Below are positions 53,900-60,520 of a stretch of 60,520 bases of DNA, in pieces. The first letter of the stretch is position 1. Each line of letters begins with the position of its first letter. Source of the stretch: an uncultured Acidimicrobiales bacterium. GTDB lineage: Bacteria > Actinomycetota > Acidimicrobiia > Acidimicrobiales > SZUA-35. The notes under the pieces are model-generated. The model saw nothing but the letters and a program-made list of their open reading frames with translations. It was not told the origin of the DNA and did no database searches. The stretch spans positions 1 through 60,520 of the forward strand of contig CALEWY010000006.1 in the NCBI GenBank assembly GCA_937925335.1. The letters run 5' to 3'. Both the position numbers and the translations under genes were made by a program.

Positions 53900-55414
53900 A
53901 TGGCCCTTCCCAAGATCGTCGGGATCGAAACCGAACTCGGAATCATGGTGCGTGGTACCAGCGAGTGGAACCCGGTTTCGGCTTCGTCGTTGCTGATCAA
54001 CGCATACGTCGGCAACCAACCCGGCGGCCTCGACGACCGCACGTCACCCATCGCCTGGGACTTCGTCGATGAGATGCCAGGCGCCGACGCTCGGGACTAT
54101 CTGCCGCCCGAGTTCGCCATGCCGCCCGAGATCGAGACTCATCTCGTCAACGCGGTTCTCACCAACGGCGCTCGTTACTACGTCGATCATGCACACCCGG
54201 AGATCTCGACGCCCGAATGTCGTGATGCGTTGTCGATCGTGCTCTATGACCGGGCCGCCGAACTCATTGCGGTCGAGTCGATGGTCCAGGCTGACGCAGC
54301 GCTGCCGCCTGGCCAGGAACTGATCCTCTACAAGGACAACTCCGATCGAAAGGGCAACGCCTACGGCACACATGAGAACTATCTTCTCGACCGACTCTTG
54401 CCGTTCGGCCAGATCATCACGGGTGCGACAACTCACTTCGTCACCCGCCAGATCTTCACCGGATCGGGCAAGGTCGGCACTGAGCTTCCGGGTCTGACCC
54501 AACAGGACATCCCCTACCAGCTGACCCAGCGAGCCGAGCACTTCGAAGAAGAGGTTGGCCTCGAAACCACGCTGAAGCGCCCGATCATCAACACCCGTGA
54601 TGAGCCGCACGCCGATAGCCAGCGTTATCGCCGCCTCCATGTGATCGTTGGCGATGCCAACCTCGCTCAAGTCGCCACGTTCTTGAAGGTCGGAACGTCA
54701 TCGATCCTGTTTGCAATGCTTGAGGATCACGCTCTCGAGCGGATGCATCCACTTGCCGATCCGGTGCCGACGATGCACCAGGTCAGCCATGACCTCACCC
54801 TCCGAGCGCCGCTCGAGATGGACAACGGCAAGACGATGACGGCGCTCGAGGTGCAATTCGACCTCCTGGCCCAGGCCAAGGAATGGTCGCAGAGCCACGG
54901 TCTTGAATCCGTCGGCGGTGACGAGGTCGGCAACATGATTCTCGAACGCTGGGAACAGGTACTGACCGGGCTCGAGTCCGACCCGGATTCGGTTGCCGCC
55001 CAGGTCGATTGGGTTGCGAAGAAGCGGATCCTCGAAGGCTTCCGTGAACGCCACGATTGCGACTGGGACGACCCTCGGCTTCGTGCCCTCGACCTGCAAT
55101 ATCACGACCTTCGGCCAACGAAGTCGCTCGCGGCTCGGGCTGGTCTTGAAACGCTCGTCGACGACGTGGACGCTCTTGAGGCGTGCCACGAACCGCCTGA
55201 GGACACTCGTGCGTACTTCCGAGGCAAGTGCCTTCAGAAGTTCGCTTCGAGCGTGGTCGCAGCCAATTGGGACTCGATCGTGTTCGACGTCGGCGATGAT
55301 CCTCTGCGCCGCGTACCAATGCTGGAGCCCGGTCGCGGTACCGTTGAACACGTTGGTGCAATTCTGGAAGAAGCAAGCACCGTGAACGAACTCCTCGACA
55401 AGCTCGGGGCCTAG
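53900..55414 (+). CDS. dop: Pup deamidase/depupylase Dop
   Basis: A 504-residue protein of the glutamine synthetase-like Dop/PafA family. GIETELGIMVRG at the N-terminus, THLVNAVLTNGARYYVDHAHPE and DNSDRKGNAYGTHENYLL match Dop rather than PafA. Dop converts the C-terminal Gln of Pup to Glu and removes Pup from substrates; the pup gene that follows ends in Gln, so Dop is needed here. The Pup ligase PafA is not in this window. pup starts 13 nt after its stop. Confidence 0.95.
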   Translation: MALPKIVGIETELGIMVRGTSEWNPVSASSLLINAYVGNQPGGLDDRTSPIAWDFVDEMPGADARDYLPPEFAMPPEIETHLVNAVLTNGARYYVDHAHPEISTPECRDALSIVLYDRAAELIAVESMVQADAALPPGQELILYKDNSDRKGNAYGTHENYLLDRLLPFGQIITGATTHFVTRQIFTGSGKVGTELPGLTQQDIPYQLTQRAEHFEEEVGLETTLKRPIINTRDEPHADSQRYRRLHVIVGDANLAQVATFLKVGTSSILFAMLEDHALERMHPLADPVPTMHQVSHDLTLRAPLEMDNGKTMTALEVQFDLLAQAKEWSQSHGLESVGGDEVGNMILERWEQVLTGLESDPDSVAAQVDWVAKKRILEGFRERHDCDWDDPRLRALDLQYHDLRPTKSLAARAGLETLVDDVDALEACHEPPEDTRAYFRGKCLQKFASSVVAANWDSIVFDVGDDPLRRVPMLEPGRGTVEHVGAILEEASTVNELLDKLGA

Positions 55415-55427
55415 GAGACAGCAGAAC

Positions 55428-55622
55428 ATGGCCGAACGTGAGCAGATCAAAAAGCCCAGTCCTCGCCGGGACGCAGCGAAGGCCGAGCAGGCCCCAGCGA
55501 AGAGTGAGTCTGGCGAGAAACTAAAGGCTGACCTCGACGACCTTCTCGACGAGATCGACGACGTCCTCGAGACGAACGCCGAAGACTTCGTGAAGAGCTA
55601 CATCCAAAAGGGCGGCCAGTAG
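55428..55622 (+). CDS. pup: Prokaryotic ubiquitin-like protein Pup
   Basis: A 64-residue, mostly disordered protein. The charged N-terminus (KKPSPRRDAAKAEQAPAK) is followed by the helix that binds Mpa (LKADLDDLLDEIDDVLETNAEDFVKSY split at 30-55) and ends QKGGQ. The final Gln must be deamidated by Dop before ligation by PafA to substrate lysines. The length and C-terminus are normal. Translation is likely coupled to dop. Confidence 0.97.
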   Translation: MAEREQIKKPSPRRDAAKAEQAPAKSESGEKLKADLDDLLDEIDDVLETNAEDFVKSYIQKGGQ

Positions 55623-55625
55623 CCG

Positions 55626-55652
55626 GCAACTCTTCGAGTTGCTTGGCCTTGT
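55626..55652 (+). terminator. Possible terminator after pup
   Basis: A perfect 7-bp hairpin (GCAACTC-TTC-GAGTTGC, 55626-55642) lies directly after the pup stop and is followed by TTGGCCTTGTT, a weak T tract. It would end the mpa-dop-pup region before the repeat array. Confidence 0.55.
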
Positions 55653-55692
55653 TCGCTAGGGCTCACAACGCCCGCGAACGAGGCACCGCACC

Positions 55693-55875
55693 GTTTGCGG
55701 AGGGATATGCCGCAACTTCTTGCGGCGATCAGCTCCGCTGGCGCTGGCCGTGGGTTTGTGGAGGGATATCCCGCAACTTCTTGCGGCGATCAGCTCCGCT
55801 TCCGCCGGTCGTGGGTTTACGGAGGGATATCCCGCAAGTTCTTGCGGCGATCAGCTCCGCTTCCGGGGCTCGAGG
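55693..55875. repeat. Three tandem 61-bp repeats with internal hairpins
   Basis: Three direct copies start at 55693, 55754 and 55815, each exactly 61 bp long with only a few changes. Each has GGAGGGATAT, then a perfect 6-7 bp hairpin CCGCAA-CTTC-TTGCGG (loop GTTC in copy 3), then GATCAGCTCCGCT. 61 is not a multiple of three, so an encoded repeat is unlikely. They fill the space between pup and the convergent clpP genes, where prcBA is usually found. Possible roles are a processed RNA, protein-binding array or transcription stop. Confidence 0.85.
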
Positions 55876-55883
55876 TGGCCCTG

Positions 55884-56456
55884 CTAGAGGATCTCGTCGA
55901 TCAATCCGTAGTCGAGTGCCTGGTGAGCATCGAGCAACAGATCGCGGTCTGTGTCCTCTCGAATCTTCTCCGCGCTGTGTCCCGTATGGCGGGCCAAGAT
56001 CGAATCCACCAGCGTTCGGCGGCGTTCCACCTCGGCTGATTGGGAGAGAAGATCACTGATCTGGCCTTGGCTTTGAGCCGCTGGCTGATGAAGTAGGAAC
56101 TGGGCGTGGGGGAGTGCCAGCCGCTTTCCTGGCTCACCGGCTGCGACCAGAACGGCAGCGGCTGATGTGGCCTGGCCGAAGCAGATCGTTGAGACGGGCG
56201 GGTCGATGTGGCACATCGTGTCGTAGATGGCGAGCATCGCCATCGGGTCGCCGCCGGGTGCGTTGACATACAGCGAGATCCCGCTCGAATGCTCGGCGGC
56301 GAGATGAAGCAGTTGGGCGCAGACCAAGTTGGCAAGATCGGGTCCGATGGGCTGGCCGACGAACACGATTCGGTTGGCGAGCAACCGGCTGTAGAGGTCG
56401 AAGTGGCGTTCGCCGCGCTGGGTTGTTTCGATGACGGAGGGTACGAGAAGGCTCAT
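55884..56456 (-). CDS. clpP2: ATP-dependent Clp protease proteolytic subunit (second copy)
   Basis: A 190-residue ClpP. The catalytic triad is complete: Ser98 in FGQATSAAAVLVAAG, His123 in LLHQPAAQSQG and Asp172 in DTDRDLLL, the E. coli ClpP pattern shifted by one. The residue after the nucleophile is Ala where most ClpP have Met. Start overlaps the stop of clpP1 by 4 bases, so the pair is made together, as in the ClpP1P2 heterotetradecamer of actinobacteria. It ends close to the 61-bp repeats. Confidence 0.93.
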   Translation of the reverse strand: MSLLVPSVIETTQRGERHFDLYSRLLANRIVFVGQPIGPDLANLVCAQLLHLAAEHSSGISLYVNAPGGDPMAMLAIYDTMCHIDPPVSTICFGQATSAAAVLVAAGEPGKRLALPHAQFLLHQPAAQSQGQISDLLSQSAEVERRRTLVDSILARHTGHSAEKIREDTDRDLLLDAHQALDYGLIDEIL

Positions 56457-57061
56457 CGGGCGAATCCCGGCTGTGCGTCCGCTCCGGTGAGAAGCCGGGC
56501 GAGGATTGCATCGAGTTCGAGCCGATCGCCAACGACGTGGTCGACCATCCCGTAGGACTGTGCTCGTTCGGCATCGAACCAGTTGTCTCGATCGCTGTCG
56601 CGTTCGATCGTCTCAATGTCTTGACCCGTATGAAGGCTCAGGAGTTCGTTCATTCGTTCCTTCGTCGTCGCGAGGTATTCAGCCTGAATTGCGATGTCGG
56701 CCGCGGTTCCTCCGAAGCCGGCTGAACCCTGATGCATCATGATCGAGGCGTTCGGGAAGGCGAATCGTTTCCCCGGCGCACCAGCGCACAGCAGAATTTG
56801 GCCCATCGAGGCAGCGAGCCCGGAGGCGATCGTGATCACGTCACATGAAATGAACTGCATCGTGTCGTAGATCGCCAACCCGGCGGTGACCGATCCGCCG
56901 GGCGAGTTGATGAAGAGGCGGATGTCGCGCCGCGGATCTTCGGCTTCGAGGAGATGAAGCTGAGCGGTCAGTATCGCCGCGATCTCATCGTCGATCGATT
57001 GGTTGAGCGTGAGCACTCTGGATCGAAGTAGGCGATCCGTCAGTTCATCGGCTAGGTCCAT
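56453..57061 (-). CDS. clpP1: ATP-dependent Clp protease proteolytic subunit (first copy)
   Basis: A 202-residue ClpP with ATG at 57061, preceded by GGGAG. The triad is Ser85 (GLAASMGQIL), His110 (SIMMHQGSAG) and Asp159 (DSDRDNW). No Clp ATPase gene is near. The upstream gap to the divergent SRPBCC gene is 147 bp and contains the two palindromes listed. An upstream in-frame ATG at 57109 would add 16 poorly conserved residues. Confidence 0.94.
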   Translation of the reverse strand: MDLADELTDRLLRSRVLTLNQSIDDEIAAILTAQLHLLEAEDPRRDIRLFINSPGGSVTAGLAIYDTMQFISCDVITIASGLAASMGQILLCAGAPGKRFAFPNASIMMHQGSAGFGGTAADIAIQAEYLATTKERMNELLSLHTGQDIETIERDSDRDNWFDAERAQSYGMVDHVVGDRLELDAILARLLTGADAQPGFAR

Positions 57062-57128
57062 GAGACTCCCATCGGTTCCGACTCGGCGTGAGTCGGCGTG
57101 TGTGTGCATCCGGAGCCCGTTCCGGTAG

Positions 57129-57148
57129 GTGCAACTAAGTGGTTGCAC
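57129..57148. promoter_or_regulatory. Perfect palindrome GTGCAAC-N6-GTTGCAC (operator 1)
   Basis: A perfect 7-bp inverted repeat with a 6-bp centre (TAAGTG) lies between clpP1 and the SRPBCC gene. It is the distal copy, 41 bp from a second similar site, consistent with binding of a dimeric ArsR regulator. Confidence 0.7.
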
Positions 57149-57169
57149 CGTAGGCGGTGGTTGAACCTA

Positions 57170-57189
57170 GTGCAACTCAGTGGTTGCTT
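57170..57189. promoter_or_regulatory. Near-palindrome GTGCAAC-N6-GTTGCTT (operator 2)
   Basis: A second copy of the operator, with two mismatches in the right outer arm. It occupies the -35 to -10 spacer of the SRPBCC promoter, a position where binding would block RNA polymerase. Confidence 0.7.
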
Positions 57190-57195
57190 TTGGTC

Positions 57196-57201
57196 TATGC
57201 T
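57196..57201 (+). promoter_or_regulatory. -10 box TATGCT of the SRPBCC-ArsR pair
   Basis: TATGCT ends 7 nt before the ATG at 57209 and lies 6 bp after operator 2. It predicts a leaderless, ArsR-repressed transcript. Confidence 0.5.
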
Positions 57202-57208
57202 GGCTCGG

Positions 57209-57586
57209 ATGAACGAAGACGACGCTGCGACCGAAGCCTCAACAGTTCGAATCGAGCGAGAGTTCGATGCGGACGCCGGTCGGTTGTGGGAAGCGATCGC
57301 CGATCCGGATCAGCTGCGCGAATGGTGGGACGCAGACATTCCAGCCAGCCCCGGTGCAGATGGCGTTGCCAACGAGCCGGACGGCGCTGCCTACATCCAT
57401 GTCGAAGAGGTGGACCCGCCACGGCGTCTCGTCTTCCGCTGGGCATCGGAGCTCGATGCGCCGACGCGGGTCGAGCTCGATGTGGAGTCGACCGAATCTG
57501 GCTCGCGGCTCGTCGTCACCGAACGCCCCGTGCCGAACGGGGAGCACGTCGCCACGATGTCGGCTCGGGTGCTTGCAGGCGTATGA
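57209..57586 (+). CDS. SRPBCC/AHSA1-family protein
   Basis: A 125-residue START-like ligand-binding protein. The pattern RIEREFDADAGRLWEAIADPDQLREWW followed by the EVDPPRRLVFRWAS beta strands is typical. Members of this branch, paired with ArsR, may bind hydrophobic compounds or act as chaperone-like activators. The pocket ligand is unknown. It is a little shorter than usual at the C-terminus. Its stop overlaps the ArsR start by 4 bases. ATG at 57197 is an alternative. Confidence 0.85.
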   Translation: MNEDDAATEASTVRIEREFDADAGRLWEAIADPDQLREWWDADIPASPGADGVANEPDGAAYIHVEEVDPPRRLVFRWASELDAPTRVELDVESTESGSRLVVTERPVPNGEHVATMSARVLAGV

Positions 57587-57903
57587 GCAAAGGGCCAGAC
57601 CGCAGCGCTGGTCTCGCGGCGCTCGCAGATCCCACGCGGCGTCGCGTGCTCGACTTGTTGAGTCAGCGCGGGCCGCTCACTGCATCAGCGCTGTCCGAGC
57701 ACGTTGCGATCAGCCGCCAAGGTGTCTCGAAACACCTCGCATCGCTCGAGGGCGCTGGACTCGTCACTCGTAAAGGAGATGGACGGGCGGTGTTGTTCTC
57801 CATCGACCGCACTGCGCTCGCCGACACCTCGGCATGGTTGTCGAACACCACGAGTCGGTGGAACGCTCGGCTCGACCGCCTCGAGCAGTTCCTCGAGGGA
57901 TAG
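57583..57903 (+). CDS. ArsR-family transcriptional regulator
   Basis: A 106-residue winged-helix repressor: LAALADPTRRRVLDLLSQRG, LTASALSEHVAISRQGVSKHLASLEGAGLV and a beta wing (GDGRAVLFSID). No metal-binding Cys pair is seen, so the signal is more likely an organic ligand or the neighbour SRPBCC protein. It is co-translated with that protein, and two palindromes just upstream are its likely operators. Confidence 0.9.
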   Translation: MSKGPDRSAGLAALADPTRRRVLDLLSQRGPLTASALSEHVAISRQGVSKHLASLEGAGLVTRKGDGRAVLFSIDRTALADTSAWLSNTTSRWNARLDRLEQFLEG

Positions 57904-57929
57904 CGGACGAGGCGATCTCCGAGCGAGCG

Positions 57930-58892
57930 CTATCGGGCGGTCGCTGTGGACACGGTCCATTCGACAATGGCATTGAAGCGACTCTCATCGAGCTCGTGCC
58001 CGCCTGCGTAGTGGAAGCCTTTGAGCGCTGCCTCTGCCCGATGTGCTCGGTAGGTGTCTACGGCTTTGCGCATCACGGCGGGTGTGTCACGCGAGTACTT
58101 GTCATCCTTGCCCGAAATCAACAGCACTGGGTTGGGAGCCATCGCCCTCACAAGGTCTTCGATATCGAATTGGGTGAGGAACCCTGGGATGACTTCCGAC
58201 ATCTCAATGCCTGTACGTTCGGTGATTCTGGTGCGGAACGAGCAGGCTGCGCCGCTCGCGACGGCGAACCGAGCACGTGAGTCGACTGCTGCGTGAAAGA
58301 GCACGGTGTTGCCGCCGTAGGAGTGACCGAGCACGCCGACCTGAGAGCTAATGACGCGATCGAGCTCGATCAGCACCGACATCGCATCGGCGGCATCGGA
58401 GAGGACTTTGTGCATCAGGGTGTCGCCATGCAGCAGCCGATAGGCCATCTCGTTGTAGTGCTGGAGCCAGTCGTTCTCGTCCGGGTCGGTGCCGGTGATG
58501 TTGTGTCGTCGGTCCTCGAACGCGATCGAGTCCGGGGCCAACACGACGATTCCGCGTCTTGCCAGCTCGGGCCCGAACGCCTGCCAAGGACTGCCCTTCA
58601 ATCCCGCGACTTCTGACTTGCCGAGATGCCATTGAGAAGCATGTTGGTGAAACACCACCACACCTGGACCGGGTTCCGGCGTAGTCGGCTCGAAGAGGAA
58701 GGCCGGCACGATGTCGCCGTCGCTGACTTCGAATCGGATTCGTTTCCTCACGTGCCCATCAGTCACCGTCGAGTCCAACACCTCGACATTGGGAGGAGCA
58801 CCGTCCGGGGCCCGGAATCTCAGCGAGTCTGCGATTGCCTGCCGTCGCAATCGTTGTTCGGCTTCGATCACGAACCTCATGATGTCACTCAT
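57930..58892 (-). CDS. Alpha/beta hydrolase, dienelactone hydrolase-like
   Basis: A 320-residue alpha/beta hydrolase. The nucleophile elbow is VLGHSYGGNTVLFHAAV, and the conserved HQHASQWHLGKSEVAG and GIVVLAPDSIAFEDRRH stretches lie before it. The catalytic Asp is probably in ISGKDDKY and the His in YAGGHELDESRF. The substrate may be an ester or lactone. The start is taken at ATG 58892. It is divergent from the ABM/ArsR pair, whose operator lies upstream. Confidence 0.85.
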   Translation of the reverse strand: MSDIMRFVIEAEQRLRRQAIADSLRFRAPDGAPPNVEVLDSTVTDGHVRKRIRFEVSDGDIVPAFLFEPTTPEPGPGVVVFHQHASQWHLGKSEVAGLKGSPWQAFGPELARRGIVVLAPDSIAFEDRRHNITGTDPDENDWLQHYNEMAYRLLHGDTLMHKVLSDAADAMSVLIELDRVISSQVGVLGHSYGGNTVLFHAAVDSRARFAVASGAACSFRTRITERTGIEMSEVIPGFLTQFDIEDLVRAMAPNPVLLISGKDDKYSRDTPAVMRKAVDTYRAHRAEAALKGFHYAGGHELDESRFNAIVEWTVSTATAR

Positions 58893-58997
58893 CGACGGCA
58901 GGGCCCCGAGCCATTCAGATCGGCAAGGCTGCTCAGCGGCTATGGGTCTATGCAGCGTCACAAAGAGGCTTCGTTGTGTGCTGGTCCGACGCAGCGG

Positions 58998-59030
58998 TTG
59001 ACAATCATTTAGCAACATGGCTAACTAAAT
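58998..59030 (+). promoter_or_regulatory. Promoter and operator ahead of the ABM/ArsR pair
   Basis: TTGACA (58998-59003) is a consensus -35; the -10-like TAACTA (59022-59027) is 18 bp on and ends 5 nt before the ATG at 59033, giving a leaderless transcript. TTAGC-N6-GCTAA (59009-59024) and ATTTAG-N12-CTAAAT (59007-59030) are overlapping palindromes between and across the two boxes, fitting ArsR repression. Confidence 0.65.
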
Positions 59031-59032
59031 CC

Positions 59033-59368
59033 ATGACTGAACTAGAGACTGTGATCTGCACCTTTCGTGTTAAGCCCAACGACGTTGTGCCGTTCCGTCA
59101 GCTGCTCGACCGCCACTGGCCGACCCTGCATCGACTCGAACTAGTCAACGACACCCCAGAGCAAGTGTTCATCGGCACCGACGAGGGAACGGACGGCCCC
59201 GTCTTTATTTCGATCTTCGACTGGGTAAGCGCAGAAGCAGTCGAGACAGCCCATGAGCATCCAGATGTCGCCGAGATCTGGGAAGCAATGGAGCCGCTCT
59301 GCGAGTCTCGCAACGGGCGCCCATCGATGGAGTTCCCGCACTTCGAACGTGTGCTGTCGAACGGGTGA
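59033..59368 (+). CDS. Small antibiotic-biosynthesis-monooxygenase-fold-like protein
   Basis: A 111-residue protein with ferredoxin-like alternation: ETVICTFRVKPNDVVPFRQLLDRHWP, then the strands VFIGTDEGTDGPVFISIFDW and a helix AEAVETAHEHPDVAEIWEAM. This is the ABM/dimeric alpha-beta barrel pattern. Catalysis is not shown; many members are quinone or heme-degrading oxygenases, others bind ligands. Its stop overlaps the ArsR GTG by 4 bases, so the two are made together. Confidence 0.7.
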   Translation: MTELETVICTFRVKPNDVVPFRQLLDRHWPTLHRLELVNDTPEQVFIGTDEGTDGPVFISIFDWVSAEAVETAHEHPDVAEIWEAMEPLCESRNGRPSMEFPHFERVLSNG

Positions 59369-59667
59369 CCGGCCGTCCACTTGGTCTGTCCGAACTCGAC
59401 CAGATCGACGCTGTATTCCACGCTCTCGCTCATCGAACCCGGAGACAGATTCTCACCGTGCTTCGAGTGCGAGGCGGGACCATGACAGCAGGAGAACTCG
59501 CGTCTCGCTTCGATTGCAGTTGGCCGACGACGACAAGGCACTTGGGTGTTCTCAACGATGCCGGGCTTGTTCGCTGCGAACGCCACGGACGTGAACGCCG
59601 ATACACGGTTGACACCGAGCAACTCGCAGCAGTTGCAGGTCGATGGCTGGAGAAGTTCGACGCCTGA
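59365..59667 (+). CDS. ArsR-family transcriptional regulator
   Basis: A 100-residue winged helix, GTG start: IDAVFHALAHRTRRQILTVL, MTAGELASRFDCSWPTTTRHLGVL and RHGRERRYTVDTEQL. No clear metal site beyond a single Cys in FDCSW. It likely represses its own operon through the palindromes at 59007-59030 and perhaps the divergent hydrolase. Confidence 0.9.
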   Translation: MTGRPLGLSELDQIDAVFHALAHRTRRQILTVLRVRGGTMTAGELASRFDCSWPTTTRHLGVLNDAGLVRCERHGRERRYTVDTEQLAAVAGRWLEKFDA

Positions 59668-59779
59668 CCGTTGGCGACGCCTCTGCGAGGCATGATTCGT
59701 CCGCCGGTCGGCTTCTCTGACCAAGGGTGTGGCTCGAAAGAGGCGCGACCTCATCGAACCCAAATCAGGAGTGCCCGCC

Positions 59780-59797
59780 CTTGGTTCCACAACCAAG
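59780..59797 (+). repeat. Hairpin in the upstream region of the IS110 remnant
   Basis: A perfect 7-bp stem (CTTGGTT-CCAC-AACCAAG) lies just upstream of the transposase. ACCAAGGG at 59720-59727 repeats the inverted arm. These are probably subterminal sequences of the element; the exact left end was not identified. Confidence 0.45.
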
Positions 59798-59814
59798 ACA
59801 AGGAGCATTTTGAG

Positions 59815-60520
59815 ATGACCATCACGATTGGTATCGATCCCCACAAGGCATCACACACCGCTGTGGCGATCGACAACACCGAGTGCGTGCTCGACGAAAT
59901 TCGGGTCCGAGCGTCAGCGAAATAGACTGACCAGCTGCGAGCCTGGGCGGGCCCGTTTCCGGATCGAGTCTGGGCAATCGAATCTGCCCGCGGCCTCGGT
60001 TACCTCCTCGCCCAGCAACTCGTCGCAGCAGGCGAAACCGTTGTTGACTTGCCAGCGGTGCTGTCGACACGAACCCGTTTGTTGGGATCTGGCAAGGCGC
60101 AGAAGAACGATGCTCGATCGGTTGCGATCGCAGCGCTACGAACCGACGGCCTCGCCCGTGTGCTCGGTGACGACCACGCTCAGGTGTCGAAGCTGTTGGC
60201 GACACGCCACCGCGATCTGGGACGGCTTCGAAGGCCAAGCATCATGCCGACTGCATGCGTTGCTGATGGAACTCGAGCCCGGCGGGATGGCGAAGCGAAT
60301 GAACGTGACCAGGGCCAACACCATTCTCGACAGCGTTGCGATCGACGCTGAGATGGTTGCGCAACGCGTTGGTGTTGCCCGCGAGTTCGCAGCGGACATC
60401 GCTCACTACGAAACCCAGATGAAGGTATCGAAAGCGAGCCTGCGCCGCTCGGTCGCAGCCACCGGGACATCGCTGACCGACATCCGAGGCGTTAGCGTGG
60501 TGACAGCGGCGATGATCATC
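59815..60520 (+). pseudogene. IS110-family transposase, disrupted and cut by the window edge
   Basis: The reading begins TITIGIDPHKASHTAVAID, the DEDD-domain start of IS110 transposases. An in-frame TAG at 59923-59925 interrupts it; reading through, it continues TDQLRAWAGPFPDRVWAIES and LLATRHRDLG. Near 60215-60235 a frameshift moves the coding sense to another frame, where CRLHALLMELEPGGMAKR and ETQMKVSKASLRRSVAATG are read to the window end. Both lesions must be repaired for activity, so it is a decayed copy. The C-terminal Ser/transposase_20 part is outside the window. Confidence 0.88.

Noticed and set aside
55693-55875. CRISPR array
   Set aside because: Copies are directly adjacent with no unique spacers, and no cas gene is in the window.
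55643-56059. Open frames through the 61-bp repeats
   Set aside because: Period 61 is out of frame, so repeated copies would not encode repeated peptides, and the frames run antisense into clpP.
59923-59925. TAG in the IS110 frame as a recoded amino acid codon
   Set aside because: A frameshift further on also breaks the gene and no recoding signal is seen; simple decay is enough.

Overview
The window reads as a chromosomal segment of a high-GC actinobacterium, probably class Acidimicrobiia (Ilumatobacter-like). This is inferred from gene order and protein character; no search was run. Three blocks follow the order known from mycobacteria: (a) TPR gene, HAD phosphatase, tlyA, nadK, recN, pyrG, Nudix, scpA, scpB, rluB, cmk, plsC, der (compare Rv1691-Rv1713); (b) pgsA-like, gcvH, FHA (GarA-like), FtsR-like MerR, bifunctional nuclease, McdR-like MerR (compare Rv1822-Rv1830); (c) the Pup pathway genes mpa/arc, dop and pup.

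Layout. 1-760: 3' end of 23S rRNA, 5S rRNA and terminator. 0.8-1.98 kb: TPR and OB-fold genes. 1.95-9.6 kb: an accessory stretch inserted into block (a), with a sulfotransferase, a RutA-type flavin monooxygenase, an N,N-dimethylformamidase-like protein, a GGDEF-EAL protein, an isochorismatase-fold amidohydrolase and an ICL/PEP-mutase-fold enzyme. 9.6-14.9 kb: HAD phosphatase, HBHA/phasin-like Lys/Ala-rich protein, tlyA-nadK-recN and a histidine phosphatase. 14.9-20.4 kb (minus strand): GAF-PAS-GGDEF-EAL protein, serine hydrolase, acrylyl-CoA reductase-like enzyme. 20.4-29.8 kb: pyrG, Nudix, HD protein, trpS (minus), scpAB, rluB, aroH, tyrA, cmk, plsC. 29.8-33.1 kb (minus): degenerate GGDEF protein, ispH, second ICL-fold protein. 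33.3-37.8 kb: radical SAM/DUF512, der, PP2C phosphatase, two small membrane proteins. tRNA-Pro(GGG) at 37.9 kb. 38.2-45.4 kb: SRAP peptidase, DUF2079 protein and block (b), interrupted by an APH-family gene. 45.4-51.6 kb: mixed metabolic and signalling genes and an S9 peptidase. 51.6-55.6 kb: mpa, dop, pup. Then a three-copy 61-bp hairpin repeat, two clpP genes, two ArsR-controlled pairs and a decayed IS110 transposase that runs off the window.

Themes. Four c-di-GMP-type proteins and one PP2C phosphatase show dense second-messenger signalling. Two degradation machines, Pup and ClpP1P2, are neighbours, but the 20S proteasome genes that usually follow pup are absent here. Many start codons lie 5-8 nt after a TANNNT hexamer, which suggests widespread leaderless transcription; this also helped choose starts. 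The mpa start is anomalous: a perfect Shine-Dalgarno is followed by an in-frame ATC instead of a normal start codon.

Limits: all functions come from motifs and family knowledge read by eye. Start codons of some minus-strand genes are uncertain and are flagged.
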